DNA of 64,000 nt from Frigoribacterium sp. PvP032 (GTDB lineage Bacteria > Actinomycetota > Actinomycetes > Actinomycetales > Microbacteriaceae), in NCBI RefSeq assembly GCF_017833035.1, contig NZ_JAFIBM010000001.1, positions 2,046,001 to 2,110,000 of the forward strand, written 5' to 3'. The notes beneath the pieces were generated by a model, which worked only from the letters and a program-made list of their open reading frames with translations, searched no databases and was not told where the DNA came from. The stretch's first letter is position 1, and the number at the start of each line of letters is the position of its first letter. Below are positions 40,982 to 49,571 of the stretch, piece after piece. A program made the position numbers and the translations under genes.

Positions 40982-41776
40982 CTACGGCTGCTGCTCGTCG
41001 CGGTTCATGACGGTCACCGCGTCCGGGCGCTTCGCCTGGCGGCCGTCGCCCGACGACTGGTGCCGGATGCGCCGCACGACCCACGGCACCAGGTACTCGC
41101 GGGCCCAGCCCATGTCGTCCGAGCGGGCCTGGCGCCAGGGGCGACGCTCGAGCGGCTCGGGCCGCCACGGCTCGAGGTCGTTCTCGACGGCGAGGGCCCC
41201 GAGCACGGCCCTGGCGATCGTGTGGTGGCCGAGCGGGCTGAAGTGCAGCCGGTCGGGAGCCCACATGCGCGAGTCGGACAGCTGCCGGAGCGCCCACATG
41301 TCGGCGACGACCGCGCCGTGCTTCAGCGCGATCGCGTGCACGTGCTCGTTGTAGATCGCGACCTTTCCGCGGAGACGACCGAGCACCGGGGTCAGCCCGA
41401 TGTCCGGGCCGGTGAAGACGACGACCGTCGCGCCCTGGGAGCTCAGCTTCTCGACGAGCGCGTCGAAGCCCGCGGCGACCTGGTCGGGGTCGGTGCCGGG
41501 GCGGATGATGTCGTTGCCGCCGGCCGAGACCGAGATCAGGTCGGGACGCAGCGACAGGGCGGCGTCGGCCTGCTCGTCGGCGATCTGCTTCAGCAGACGC
41601 CCGCGCACGGCCAGGTTCGCGTAGGCGAAGTCGTCGGCGGACGAGCCGAGGACCTCGGCGACGCGGTCGGCCCAGCCGCGGTTGCCGCCGGGCGCGCGCT
41701 CCTCCGGGTCGCCGATCCCCTCGGTGAACGAGTCGCCGATCGCGACGTACCGGGACCAGGGGTGCAGCTGCGTCAT
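40982..41776 (-). CDS. SGNH/GDSL hydrolase
   Basis: Esterase/acyl-hydrolase fold of 264 residues. Block I is AIGDSFTEGIGD near 13, block III is SAGGNDII near 84 and block V is DRLHFSPLGHH near 187, giving the Ser-Asp-His triad. No signal peptide, so probably cytoplasmic. The basic C-terminal 50 residues are poorly conserved in type. A minus-strand TAACGT (41784-41789) lies seven bases before the ATG. Confidence 0.9.
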   Translation of the reverse strand: MTQLHPWSRYVAIGDSFTEGIGDPEERAPGGNRGWADRVAEVLGSSADDFAYANLAVRGRLLKQIADEQADAALSLRPDLISVSAGGNDIIRPGTDPDQVAAGFDALVEKLSSQGATVVVFTGPDIGLTPVLGRLRGKVAIYNEHVHAIALKHGAVVADMWALRQLSDSRMWAPDRLHFSPLGHHTIARAVLGALAVENDLEPWRPEPLERRPWRQARSDDMGWAREYLVPWVVRRIRHQSSGDGRQAKRPDAVTVMNRDEQQP

Positions 41777-41783
41777 GGCCTCC

Positions 41784-41815
41784 ACGTTACCGCCGGGTGC
41801 CGACGTGGCTACCCT
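41784..41815. promoter_or_regulatory. Divergent leaderless promoters SGNH hydrolase / acyl-CoA dehydrogenase
   Basis: Minus-strand TAACGT (41784-41789, 7 bases before ATG 41776) and plus-strand TACCCT (41810-41815, 6 bases before ATG 41822) lie back to back in a 45-base gap. Confidence 0.5.
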
Positions 41816-41821
41816 CGGTGC

Positions 41822-43009
41822 ATGACCGACGGCGCCCGACCAGCCAGCTCCTCCTCGTGGTCGCCCTCTGAGCTGTTGCCGGACGACCTCCTCGCGCGGT
41901 TCCGCGGGCGTGCCGCCGGCCACGACCGGGACGGCGCGTTCCCCCACGACGACCTGGCCGAGCTGCGCGAGCGCGGGTACCTGACGGTCTTCGTGCCCCA
42001 GGGCGAAGGAGGCGCGGGCCTGGGGCTCGAACAGGTCGCGGCCCTGCAGTCCCGCCTCGCGGCCGCCGCTCCCGCCACCGCCCTCGCGGTCGGGATGCAC
42101 CTCGTCTGGACGGGCTGCGCCGCCGTGCTGCGCGCCAGGGGCGACCGGTCGCTCGATCTCGTGCTCGCCGACGCCGCGGCCGGCGAGGTGTTCGCCTTCG
42201 GCGTCAGCGAGCCGGGCAACGACCTCGTCCTGTTCGACTCCGTCACGCGGGCCGAGCCGACCGGGGACGGCGGCTGGCGCTTCACGGGGACGAAGACGTC
42301 GACCTCGCTCTCGCCGGTCTGGACGCGACTGGGCGTGTTCGGCCGGGACGACACGGACCCGGCGGAACCGGTGCTCGTGCACGGCTTCGTGCACCGCGAC
42401 CAGCCGGGCTGGAGCTCGCTCGGCGACTGGGACACGATCGGCATGCGGGCGACCGAGAGCCACAGCACCCGCCTCGAGGGCGTCGAGGTGCCCGCGTCGC
42501 GCATCGTGCGGCAGCTGCCGGTCGGCCCGAGCGCGGACCCCCTCGTGTTCGGGATCTTCGCCGTGTTCGAGACGCTCGTGGCCGCGGTCTACCGGGGGAT
42601 CGCGCGGCGGGCCGTCGAGCTCGCGGTCGAGTCGGCGTCCGGCCGGACGTCGCGCCGCACGGGGGAGTCGCTCGCCCTCGACCCTATCGTCCGCTGGCGG
42701 GTCGCCGACGCCCGCCTGGTGCTCGACGGCCTCGAGCCGCAGGTCGACTCCCTCGCTCGCGACGTCGACCAGCTCGTCGACCACGGCGCCGACTGGTCGC
42801 CGCTGCTCGTCGGCCTCAAGACGCGCGTGACCGAGGCGGCGCGGGCCGTGGTCGACCAGGCCGTCGCTGTCGCCGGGGGCGGGTCGTTCCGGGCGTCGTC
42901 GGAGCTCGGGCGGCTGCAGCGCGACGTGCTCGCGGGGCGGTTCCACCCGTCGAGCACGGACTCGGCGCACGCCACGATCGCCGCGCGCCTGCTCGGGCCC
43001 GCGGACTAG
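41822..43009 (+). CDS. Acyl-CoA dehydrogenase family protein
   Basis: FAD-dependent acyl-CoA dehydrogenase-like protein of 395 residues. The N-terminal helical domain has LRERGYLTVFVPQGEGGAGLGLEQ near 43. The middle beta-domain has FGVSEPGND and WRFTGTKTSTSLSPVWT near 155. The helical C-terminal domain ends in ARAVVDQAVAVAGGGSFRASSELGRLQRD. The substrate and the catalytic base cannot be fixed; related proteins include flavin monooxygenases. It stands alone without beta-oxidation genes. Confidence 0.85.
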   Translation: MTDGARPASSSSWSPSELLPDDLLARFRGRAAGHDRDGAFPHDDLAELRERGYLTVFVPQGEGGAGLGLEQVAALQSRLAAAAPATALAVGMHLVWTGCAAVLRARGDRSLDLVLADAAAGEVFAFGVSEPGNDLVLFDSVTRAEPTGDGGWRFTGTKTSTSLSPVWTRLGVFGRDDTDPAEPVLVHGFVHRDQPGWSSLGDWDTIGMRATESHSTRLEGVEVPASRIVRQLPVGPSADPLVFGIFAVFETLVAAVYRGIARRAVELAVESASGRTSRRTGESLALDPIVRWRVADARLVLDGLEPQVDSLARDVDQLVDHGADWSPLLVGLKTRVTEAARAVVDQAVAVAGGGSFRASSELGRLQRDVLAGRFHPSSTDSAHATIAARLLGPAD

Positions 43010-43063
43010 CGGCGACGGCCGCGGCCGCGCGTCGATGTCGGCGGTCCGTGTGAGGATCACCGG

Positions 43064-44359
43064 GTGAGCAAACAGGACGGCAGCGGGCGACTCGTCACCG
43101 CGGACCCCACCGACGACGTGTCGGCGCCGATCCTGCACGTCGACATGGACGCCTTCTTCGCCTCCGTCGAGCTGCTCGACCGCCCCGACCTCGTCGGCAA
43201 GCCGGTGGTCATCGGCCACCGGTCCGATCGCTCCGTCGTCACGGCGGCGACCTACGAGGCGCGCAAGTTCGGCGTCAACTCGGCGATGCCGATGGCCATC
43301 GCGCTGCGGCGCTGTCCCCAGGCGATCGTGCTCGAGCCGCACGGCGAGAAGTACCGGCACTGGTCGTCGGTCGTGATGTCGATGTTCGACGACGTGACGC
43401 CGCTCGTCGAGCGGCTCGGCATCGACGAGGCGTTCCTCGACGTGACCGGCGCGATCCGCCTGATGGGGCCGCCGTGGCAGATCGCGACCGAGCTGCGGCG
43501 TCGCGTGCACGCCGAGACGGGGCTGCGCTGCAGCATCGGCGCCGCGTCGACCAAGTTCGTCGCCAAGCTCGCCTCGAGCGTCTCCAAGCCCGACGGGCTG
43601 CTCGTCGTGCCGCACGACCAGACCATCGCGTTCCTGCACCCGAGGCCGATCAGCGCCCTCTGGGGCGTGGGCGGCAAGACGGAGGAGGTGCTGGCGAACC
43701 TGGGCCTGCGCACGGTCGGCGACGTGGCCACGGCCTCGAGGGACACCCTCGTCCGCGCGGTCGGCGCTGCCGCCGGGGCCAAGCTGCACGACCTGGCGTG
43801 GGCGCGCGACCCGCGTCGGGTGCACACCGAGACGACGGAGAAGAGCGTCGGGCACGAGATGACCTTCTCGACCGACGTCGTCGACCCCGACGTCATCCGG
43901 CGTGAGCTGCTCCGGCTCAGCGACAAGGTCGGGGCACGACTCCGCGCCGCGGGCCTGAGCGGCCGCACCGTCGTGCTCAAGCTGCGCACGACCGACTTCG
44001 TGACGATCACCCGATCGCGCACGCTCGCCGACCCGACCGACCTCGGGCGGCGCATCTACGACGAGGTGCGCTCGGTGTACGAGGCCACCGGCAAGCAGCA
44101 CGAGCGCATCCGCCTCGTCGGCGTGCGCGTCGAGCAGCTCGGCGCAGGCGACGACGGCGGGCTCTCGCTCGGCCTGTGGGACGACGACGCCGAGTGGCGA
44201 GAGGCCGAGTCGACGATGGACGCCCTCCGGGCGCGCTTCGGCGCGGCCGCGCCGACGCCGGCGTCGCTGCTCCGCGCGGGCGGCGACGACGCCCGGCGGC
44301 GATCGCGGCACGACCGTGACCGGCCGGGGCGTGACCGACCGGCCGCCGCCGACGAGTAA
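43064..44359 (+). CDS. dinB: DNA polymerase IV
   Basis: Y-family translesion polymerase of 431 residues. Catalytic acids are in HVDMDAFFASVE near residue 26 and LGIDEAFLDVTGA near 122; the little-finger domain follows from about 250. The start is GTG 43064; GAGGAT six bases upstream is a weaker match to the leaderless -10 seen elsewhere. A 70-residue C-terminal extension is Arg/Asp/Ala-rich, and I saw no canonical beta-clamp peptide in it. Confidence 0.92.
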   Translation: MSKQDGSGRLVTADPTDDVSAPILHVDMDAFFASVELLDRPDLVGKPVVIGHRSDRSVVTAATYEARKFGVNSAMPMAIALRRCPQAIVLEPHGEKYRHWSSVVMSMFDDVTPLVERLGIDEAFLDVTGAIRLMGPPWQIATELRRRVHAETGLRCSIGAASTKFVAKLASSVSKPDGLLVVPHDQTIAFLHPRPISALWGVGGKTEEVLANLGLRTVGDVATASRDTLVRAVGAAAGAKLHDLAWARDPRRVHTETTEKSVGHEMTFSTDVVDPDVIRRELLRLSDKVGARLRAAGLSGRTVVLKLRTTDFVTITRSRTLADPTDLGRRIYDEVRSVYEATGKQHERIRLVGVRVEQLGAGDDGGLSLGLWDDDAEWREAESTMDALRARFGAAAPTPASLLRAGGDDARRRSRHDRDRPGRDRPAAADE

Positions 44360-44362
44360 GAT
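44357..44362 (+). promoter_or_regulatory. -10 element, leaderless helicase gene
   Basis: TAAGAT overlaps the dinB stop codon and ends eight bases before GTG 44371. Confidence 0.5.
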
Positions 44363-44370
44363 CGGGCCAA

Positions 44371-46254
44371 GTGAGCACAGCGTACGAGGACGACCCGGCC
44401 GGGGGTGCCGGCGACCAGACGAGCACCGACGACCAGACCGGCGCCGACGACCAGCTCGACCTGGGCGAGGTCGGCGCGACCGTCGGCAACTCCGCCGCCG
44501 AGCACCTCTCGCCGGCGTTCCCCGAGCGCGCCGCCTGGGGCACCGCGAGCAAGCTCAGGGCCTGGCAGGCCGAGGCCCTCGAGCAGTACTTCGCGACGTC
44601 CCCCCAGGACTTCCTGGCCGCGGCCACGCCCGGCGCCGGCAAGACGACCTTCGCCCTGCGCCTCGCGACGGAGCTGCTGTCGCGCGGCGAGGTCGACCGC
44701 GTCGTGGTCGTCGCCCCGACCGAGCACCTGAAGCGACAGTGGGCCGACGCGGCCGATCGTGTGAACCTCAGGCTCGACCCGATGTTCAAGAACGCCGACG
44801 TCTCGTTCGGCCGGCACTACCACGGCGTCGCCGTCACCTACGCGCAGGTCGGCATGAACCCGAAGGTGCACGCCGACCTGACCGCGGCCGGTCGCACCCT
44901 GGTCATCCTCGACGAGGTGCACCACGGCGGCGACGCCCTCAGCTGGGGCGACGGCATCCGCGAGGCGTACGGCCGAGCCACGCGACGGCTGTCGCTGACG
45001 GGGACCCCGTTCCGGTCGGACACCGCACCGATCCCGTTCGTCACGTACGCACCCGACGAGCACGGCATCCGCACCTCGCGGTCCGACTACGCCTACGGCT
45101 ACGGGCGCGCCCTGGCCGACGGCGTCGTCCGGCCGGTGCTGTTCATGGCCTACGCGGGGCAGATGCGCTGGCGCACGCGCATGGGCGACGAGATGAGCGC
45201 CAGCCTCGGCGAGGCGGTCACGAAGGACATCACGGCCCAGGCGTGGCGGACGGCCCTGTCGCCGCAGGGCGACTGGATCCCGGCGGTCCTGTCGGCGGCC
45301 GACAAGCGACTGACCGAGGTCCGTCGCGGCGTCCCGGACGCCGGGGGACTCGTCATCGCCACCGACCACACCGCCGCTCGGCAGTACGCGGCGGTGCTGC
45401 AGAAGCTGACGGGCGAGCGACCGACGGTGGTCCTGTCGGACGAGAAGGCCGCCTCCGACCGGATCCAGGCGTTCTCGGACGGCGACACCCGCTGGATGGT
45501 GGCGGTGCGCATGGTCTCCGAGGGGGTGGACGTGCCGCGGCTGGCCGTGGGCGTCTACGCGACCTCCGCCTCCACGCCCCTGTTCTTCGCGCAGGCAGTC
45601 GGTCGCTTCGTCCGCGCGCGGCGCCGAGGCGAGACCGCGTCGATCTTCCTCCCGAGCGTCCCCAGCCTGATGGCCCTCGCGGGCCAGCTCGAGCTGGAGC
45701 GCGACCACGCCCTCGATCGGCCGGAGACCGCCGACGACGGCATCTTCGCGCCCGAGGAGGACATGATGGCGGCCGCGAACCGCGAGGAGAAGGCCTCGAG
45801 CCTGCTCGACCAGCAGCCGTTCGAGGCGCTCGACTCGCAGGCGTCGTTCGACCGCGTCCTGTACGACGGCGGCGAGTTCGGCACCGGCGGCGAGATCGGC
45901 AGCCTCGAAGAACTCGACTTCATCGGCATCCCGGGCCTGCTCGAGCCCGACCAGGTGCGCGACCTGCTGCGTCAGCGGCAGGCGAAGCAGGCCACGCGCT
46001 CACGCAAGACCGGCATGCCGACGGTGGCCGCGCCCGTCGCCGAGGCACGACCGCTCTACCAGACCATCAAAGAACAGCGACAGGAGCTCAGCCGGCTCGT
46101 GTCGATCTGGTCGCGGGTGTCGAACGAGCCCCACGGCATCATCCACGCGGACCTGCGACGGGTCAGCGGCGGGCCTTCCGTCGCCCAGGCGAGCACCGAG
46201 CAGATCCAGAAGCGCATCGACGTGCTCAGGGGCCGGATCGGCAACCGCACCTAG
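44371..46254 (+). CDS. DEAD/DEAH-box helicase (SF2)
   Basis: SF2 helicase of 627 residues. After an acidic N-terminus (Asp/Thr/Gln-rich, about 1-35) come the Q-like LRAWQAEALEQYF and Walker A ATPGAGKTTFALRLA near 88. Motif II is LDEVHHGGD near 178, motif III is LTGTPFRSD near 210 and motif VI is QAVGRFVRARRRGE near 410. The last 180 residues match no domain I recognise. This type resembles DNA-repair helicases (UvsW/XPB-like) more than RNA helicases. dinB lies directly upstream. Confidence 0.88.
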   Translation: MSTAYEDDPAGGAGDQTSTDDQTGADDQLDLGEVGATVGNSAAEHLSPAFPERAAWGTASKLRAWQAEALEQYFATSPQDFLAAATPGAGKTTFALRLATELLSRGEVDRVVVVAPTEHLKRQWADAADRVNLRLDPMFKNADVSFGRHYHGVAVTYAQVGMNPKVHADLTAAGRTLVILDEVHHGGDALSWGDGIREAYGRATRRLSLTGTPFRSDTAPIPFVTYAPDEHGIRTSRSDYAYGYGRALADGVVRPVLFMAYAGQMRWRTRMGDEMSASLGEAVTKDITAQAWRTALSPQGDWIPAVLSAADKRLTEVRRGVPDAGGLVIATDHTAARQYAAVLQKLTGERPTVVLSDEKAASDRIQAFSDGDTRWMVAVRMVSEGVDVPRLAVGVYATSASTPLFFAQAVGRFVRARRRGETASIFLPSVPSLMALAGQLELERDHALDRPETADDGIFAPEEDMMAAANREEKASSLLDQQPFEALDSQASFDRVLYDGGEFGTGGEIGSLEELDFIGIPGLLEPDQVRDLLRQRQAKQATRSRKTGMPTVAAPVAEARPLYQTIKEQRQELSRLVSIWSRVSNEPHGIIHADLRRVSGGPSVAQASTEQIQKRIDVLRGRIGNRT

Positions 46255-46264
46255 GCGACGCGCC

Positions 46265-46270
46265 TAGCCT
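46265..46270 (+). promoter_or_regulatory. -10 element, leaderless MSMEG_6728-type gene
   Basis: TAGCCT ends seven bases before GTG 46278. Confidence 0.5.
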
Positions 46271-46277
46271 GGCGGAG

Positions 46278-47129
46278 GTGCAGACCTTCCTCCCGTACCC
46301 CGACTTCGCCGAGAGCGCGCAGGTGCTGGACCAGGCCAGGCTCGGCAAGCAGCGCGTCGAGGCCCTCCAGGTGCTGCGCGCGGTGACCCTGCCGGGCTAC
46401 GGCTGGCAGAACCACCCCGCGATCGCGATGTGGCGTGGACACCGCACCGCGCTCACCGCCTATGCCCTCGCGATCACCGACGAGTGGATAGCCCAGGGAC
46501 ACGCCGACACGGTGCGTCCGCAGGTGCTCGAGTTCGCGCCCGCGCTGCTCGGCGACGCGGACGGCGTCCGCGACGGCATCGCCGCCGACCTGCCGAGCTG
46601 GCTCGGCGACCCGGCCGTGCACCGCAGCCACCGGTCGAAGCTCGTGCAGAAGGAGCCCGAGTGGTACCGCGGCAAGTTCCCGGATGTCCCCGCCGACCTC
46701 GACTACGTCTGGCCGGGAGCCGATCCCGGCACCTCGGCCCCCACCGACGACGCGGCGCTGTCCTCGGCACGGCGAGCCTGGGTGGTCCGCCCCCGGGACG
46801 CGCAGGTGGCGGACGACTGGCGCCGTGCAGGCGTCGTCACCGTCGGCGAGTCGTCGCCCCGGGGCCGGACGACCCCCGCCTGGACTGCCCAGCGGGAGGT
46901 GTTCGCGACCGTCGGCGAGGGCGAGGTCGTCGCGGTCCCGGACGAGGAGCAGCAGTCGTTCTCGCTCGGGCGGCTGGTCGGTGACGCCGTCGCGGCCCAG
47001 GACGGGGACCGGGCGCCCGTGCTGCTGCGCCGCGTCGAGTGGGACGGCCAGGACGTGCAGCGCCACGACCTGCCCGACCCGGCCCTCGCCCAGGACACCC
47101 GGACCGTGTTCCCCCTCGCGCTGGCCTGA
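46278..47129 (+). CDS. MSMEG_6728-family protein with extra C-terminal domain
   Basis: The first 150 residues of this 283-residue protein (VQTFLPYPDFAESAQVLDQARLGKQRVEALQVLRA, then NHPAIAMWRGH and KLVQKEPEWYRGKFPDVP) follow the pattern of a small actinobacterial family of unknown function. That family may be distantly related to pyrimidine-dimer glycosylase-like proteins, but I am not sure. The remaining 110 residues are a separate Asp/Val-rich domain, unrecognised. It sits 23 bases after the helicase gene, in a run with dinB, which makes a nucleic-acid role plausible. Confidence 0.7.
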   Translation: MQTFLPYPDFAESAQVLDQARLGKQRVEALQVLRAVTLPGYGWQNHPAIAMWRGHRTALTAYALAITDEWIAQGHADTVRPQVLEFAPALLGDADGVRDGIAADLPSWLGDPAVHRSHRSKLVQKEPEWYRGKFPDVPADLDYVWPGADPGTSAPTDDAALSSARRAWVVRPRDAQVADDWRRAGVVTVGESSPRGRTTPAWTAQREVFATVGEGEVVAVPDEEQQSFSLGRLVGDAVAAQDGDRAPVLLRRVEWDGQDVQRHDLPDPALAQDTRTVFPLALA

Positions 47130-47178
47130 CCCCTGGGTCGTCGGCCGCCACGCCAGGGGTCGGAAGTGCCGGTCCGGC

Positions 47179-47184
47179 TACCAT
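47179..47184 (+). promoter_or_regulatory. -10 element, leaderless 84-residue ORF
   Basis: TACCAT ends six bases before ATG 47191. Confidence 0.45.
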
Positions 47185-47190
47185 CGAGAC

Positions 47191-47445
47191 ATGCTCGACC
47201 GCGCCTCCGACGACCGCTGGTTCGTCCGCTCGACGCCGGACGGCGCGGCCCAGGCCGTCGTCGAGGCGTTCGGGAACGGCTGGCGGCTGCGCCGCTGGTC
47301 GTTCGTCGAGGCCGAGCAGGAGCCCCTCGGGGTCTACACGTCGGCCGAGCTCGCCGAGACCGCCTGGTGGCGACACCTCGACCGGGGACGCGGTCAGCGC
47401 ACGGCCAGCTCGTCGGAGAGCCGCAGACGCCTCGGCGAGGACTGA
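47191..47445 (+). CDS. Small hypothetical protein
   Basis: An 84-residue protein I do not recognise. It begins MLDRASDDRWFVRSTPDG, has an aromatic middle (WRLRRWSFVEAEQEPLGVYTSAELAETAWWRHL) and a polar Arg/Ser tail. A -10-like TACCAT six bases before the ATG and the codon pattern support it as real. Its 3' end overlaps the opposite-strand gene by 52 bases. Confidence 0.6.
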   Translation: MLDRASDDRWFVRSTPDGAAQAVVEAFGNGWRLRRWSFVEAEQEPLGVYTSAELAETAWWRHLDRGRGQRTASSSESRRRLGED

Positions 47446-47954
47446 GCCCGCGCACCCCCGTGTCCCTCGCTGTCGCCCCCGGCCGCCCGGTCGTCACGCT
47501 GGAGGACGACCACGCCGTCGGACGCGCAGGTGAACACCGCCCGCACGGCGAAGCGGCGGGCGTCGGAGAGCCCGGTCAGCACGCGGTGCCACGCGTGGTC
47601 GGACGTCGTGGCGGACGAGGGGCCAGGACGCTCGAGGACGAACACCACGGCCGTGACGCCGAACTCGGTCGACACCGCCTCGAGAGCGTCGCCCCAGCGC
47701 TCCATGGCGAGTCGGTCCGGATGCTCGGGGACGCCCTCGAGCGGCACCAGGATGGGCAGCTGCACGTCGTCGGCGTCGAAGAAGAGGGTCCAGAGCTGTC
47801 GGCGGACGGCGACGGGCACGAGGCTCGTGACGCGGGCGGCGAGGTCGTCGTCCGAGACGACGGGCCGGTGCGGGTCGGGAGCGACAGCCGAGCCGGCGGA
47901 GGAGGCGGAGTCGGGGAGAGGGACGGACGGCAGGGAGGCGAGGGCGACGGTCAT
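47394..47954 (-). CDS. Hypothetical protein
   Basis: A 186-residue soluble protein of unknown function. It has a Ser/Pro-rich N-terminus, then a core of DLAARVTSLVPVAVRRQLWTLFFDADDVQLPILVPLEG and VTAVVFVLERPG, and a final FTCASDGVVVLQRDD before a polar tail. The core looks like an alternating alpha/beta domain with no catalytic signature. ATG 47954 is the first start that leaves the core intact; the frame opens 23 codons earlier. Confidence 0.65.
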   Translation of the reverse strand: MTVALASLPSVPLPDSASSAGSAVAPDPHRPVVSDDDLAARVTSLVPVAVRRQLWTLFFDADDVQLPILVPLEGVPEHPDRLAMERWGDALEAVSTEFGVTAVVFVLERPGPSSATTSDHAWHRVLTGLSDARRFAVRAVFTCASDGVVVLQRDDRAAGGDSEGHGGARAQSSPRRLRLSDELAVR

Positions 47955-48084
47955 GGGGCCAGCGTCGCGTCCGCAGGGCGACCACCGTGCGTCGTCCACA
48001 GGCCCGGCTCGGCGCCCGGCCACCGTGACCGACCTGGGGAGGGACGATCATCGCCGCGGACGGTGCCGCCTGGGGGACGCTGCG

Positions 48085-48594
48085 TCAGCGGGCCCGCTCG
48101 GCCGCCGCCTCCTGCGCCGGGGCCCCTCCGGACAGCGCCCGCAGGGCGCGCCGCAGCACGGTGCTGGACGTGCTCATCGTGTAGGGGAAGTAGACGACCT
48201 CGACACCGACCTCCGCGAACTCGCGCTCGAGTCGGAGGCCCTTCTCGGTGCCCCGCCAGTCGTCGCCCTTGAAGAAGACGTCGAAGCGGAGCTCACGCCA
48301 GACGTCGAGCTTGTCGGGCACCGTCTCCGCGTACGCCGTGTCGACCACGTCGATGTGGTCGACGATCTCGAGGCGCTCCGCCAGCGGCACGACGGGCGTG
48401 ATGCCCTTCGTCAGGGCGAGCATCTCGTCGGACACCACGCCGGCGATCAGGTGGTCGCAGTGCTGGCGCGCGTGCCGCAGCAGGTTGAGGTGCCCGATGT
48501 GGAACAGGTCGAAGGCGCCGGCGGCGTAGCCGACGCGACCGTCGCCTCCGAGGCGATCCAGCGTCGACGTGGTGGTGGTCGTCGTGGTCGTCAT
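48085..48594 (-). CDS. CTP-dependent nucleotidyltransferase (TagD-like)
   Basis: Cytidylyltransferase-like protein of 169 residues that probably activates a phospho-alcohol (glycerol-3-phosphate, or ethanolamine- or polyol-phosphate) as a CDP derivative. The nucleotide motif AGAFDLFHIGHLNLL near residue 24-38 (HxGH) is intact; the second motif RTxGISTT-like appears as MSTSSTVLRR near 141. The N-terminus is a run of eight Thr. It overlaps the upstream gene by ATGA and ends the polysaccharide operon. The CDP-alcohol phosphotransferase two genes upstream is the likely user of its product. Confidence 0.85.
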   Translation of the reverse strand: MTTTTTTTTSTLDRLGGDGRVGYAAGAFDLFHIGHLNLLRHARQHCDHLIAGVVSDEMLALTKGITPVVPLAERLEIVDHIDVVDTAYAETVPDKLDVWRELRFDVFFKGDDWRGTEKGLRLEREFAEVGVEVVYFPYTMSTSSTVLRRALRALSGGAPAQEAAAERAR

Positions 48595-49571
48595 GACTTC
48601 ACTTCCTCGAGCACTGGTGCTCGGTGGTCGGCTGCGCGCCAGCCGGCGCGCGGATCCCGTCGCCGGGGGAGGGGTGAACCGCAGAGGAGGACGCCGAGGG
48701 GCTCGACCCCGCGGCCGAGGAGCTGCGCGTGCATCAGCGAGAGCTGCCCCTGCGTCGTGCGGCCCTCGCCGACGACCAGGAGGACCGCGTCGGCGTGCGC
48801 GGACAGGGCCCGGGCGGGCACGGGGCGCGACTTCTCGGACGCCAGGGCCACGACCAGGTCGACGCCGCTGCTCACCTCGTCGAGGAAGCGGGACACGACG
48901 GACGTGTCGCCGCCCAGCACCGCGGCCGCGACGTCCAGGGGGACGGGGACGTGCTCGCAGCCGGCACCGTCCAGGGAGCGGGCCTCCGGCAGCACGTCCT
49001 CGTGCACGGTCGAGGGCCTCGACAGGGCACGGGAGTCGAAGTCCCCCTCGAGGATGGCCGTGTGGTAGCCGGCCGCCCTCGCTGCCCGGGCGAGGGCGCC
49101 GTCGACCCCGGCGACCCCGGCCGAGCCGAGGACCCCTGCCGAGTCGTCCGGCCGGACGAGGAGCAGGCGACGCGGGGCGACCCCGCCGCGCAGCTCGGCG
49201 ACCGCGGCCAGCGCGTCGCGGGCCGCGGCTCGCTGACGACCGGTCGATCCGCGGCCGGACGTGTCGTCGCGACGACGGAGGGGCGGGAGCACCCCGACGA
49301 CGGGCAGCCCCGTCAGGCGCCGCACGTCAGAGGCCGTCGACACGCGGGGGCGTCGTGAGAGCCCCGCCCACGACGGCACCAGGCCCGTGAGCACACCCAC
49401 CAGGGCGCCGAGGACCCCGGCGACGACGACGGCGACCGGACTGGCCTCCACGGACCGTGAGGCCCCGAGCACCAGGCCCGAGCCCACGGCGGCCCCGACG
49501 ACGGCCGACCCGATGAGGAACGGCCACCACGCGGTGAGCTCCCAGGCCCGGGGCCGACGACGGAGCGTCAC
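48591..49571 (-). CDS. Wzc/CpsD-like membrane protein lacking Walker A (pseudokinase)
   Basis: A 326-residue protein with two membrane helices (about 11-31 and 43-63) joined by a very short loop, then the linker VSTASDVRRLTGLPVVGVLPPL typical of polysaccharide co-polymerase tyrosine kinases. In the kinase-like domain the Walker A position reads DSAGVLGSAGVAGVD, without GKS/T. A Walker A' remnant ILEGDFDSR follows near 190, and the Walker B region (VDLVVALAS) lacks its Asp. There is no Tyr cluster. It overlaps its neighbours by four bases on both sides. Start GTG 49571. Confidence 0.75.
   Translation of the reverse strand: MTLRRRPRAWELTAWWPFLIGSAVVGAAVGSGLVLGASRSVEASPVAVVVAGVLGALVGVLTGLVPSWAGLSRRPRVSTASDVRRLTGLPVVGVLPPLRRRDDTSGRGSTGRQRAAARDALAAVAELRGGVAPRRLLLVRPDDSAGVLGSAGVAGVDGALARAARAAGYHTAILEGDFDSRALSRPSTVHEDVLPEARSLDGAGCEHVPVPLDVAAAVLGGDTSVVSRFLDEVSSGVDLVVALASEKSRPVPARALSAHADAVLLVVGEGRTTQGQLSLMHAQLLGRGVEPLGVLLCGSPLPRRRDPRAGWRAADHRAPVLEEVKS

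Noticed and set aside
41777-44311. Minus-strand open frame continuing upstream of the SGNH hydrolase for over 800 codons
   Set aside because: It lies antisense to the acyl-CoA dehydrogenase and dinB. The hydrolase itself starts at 41776.
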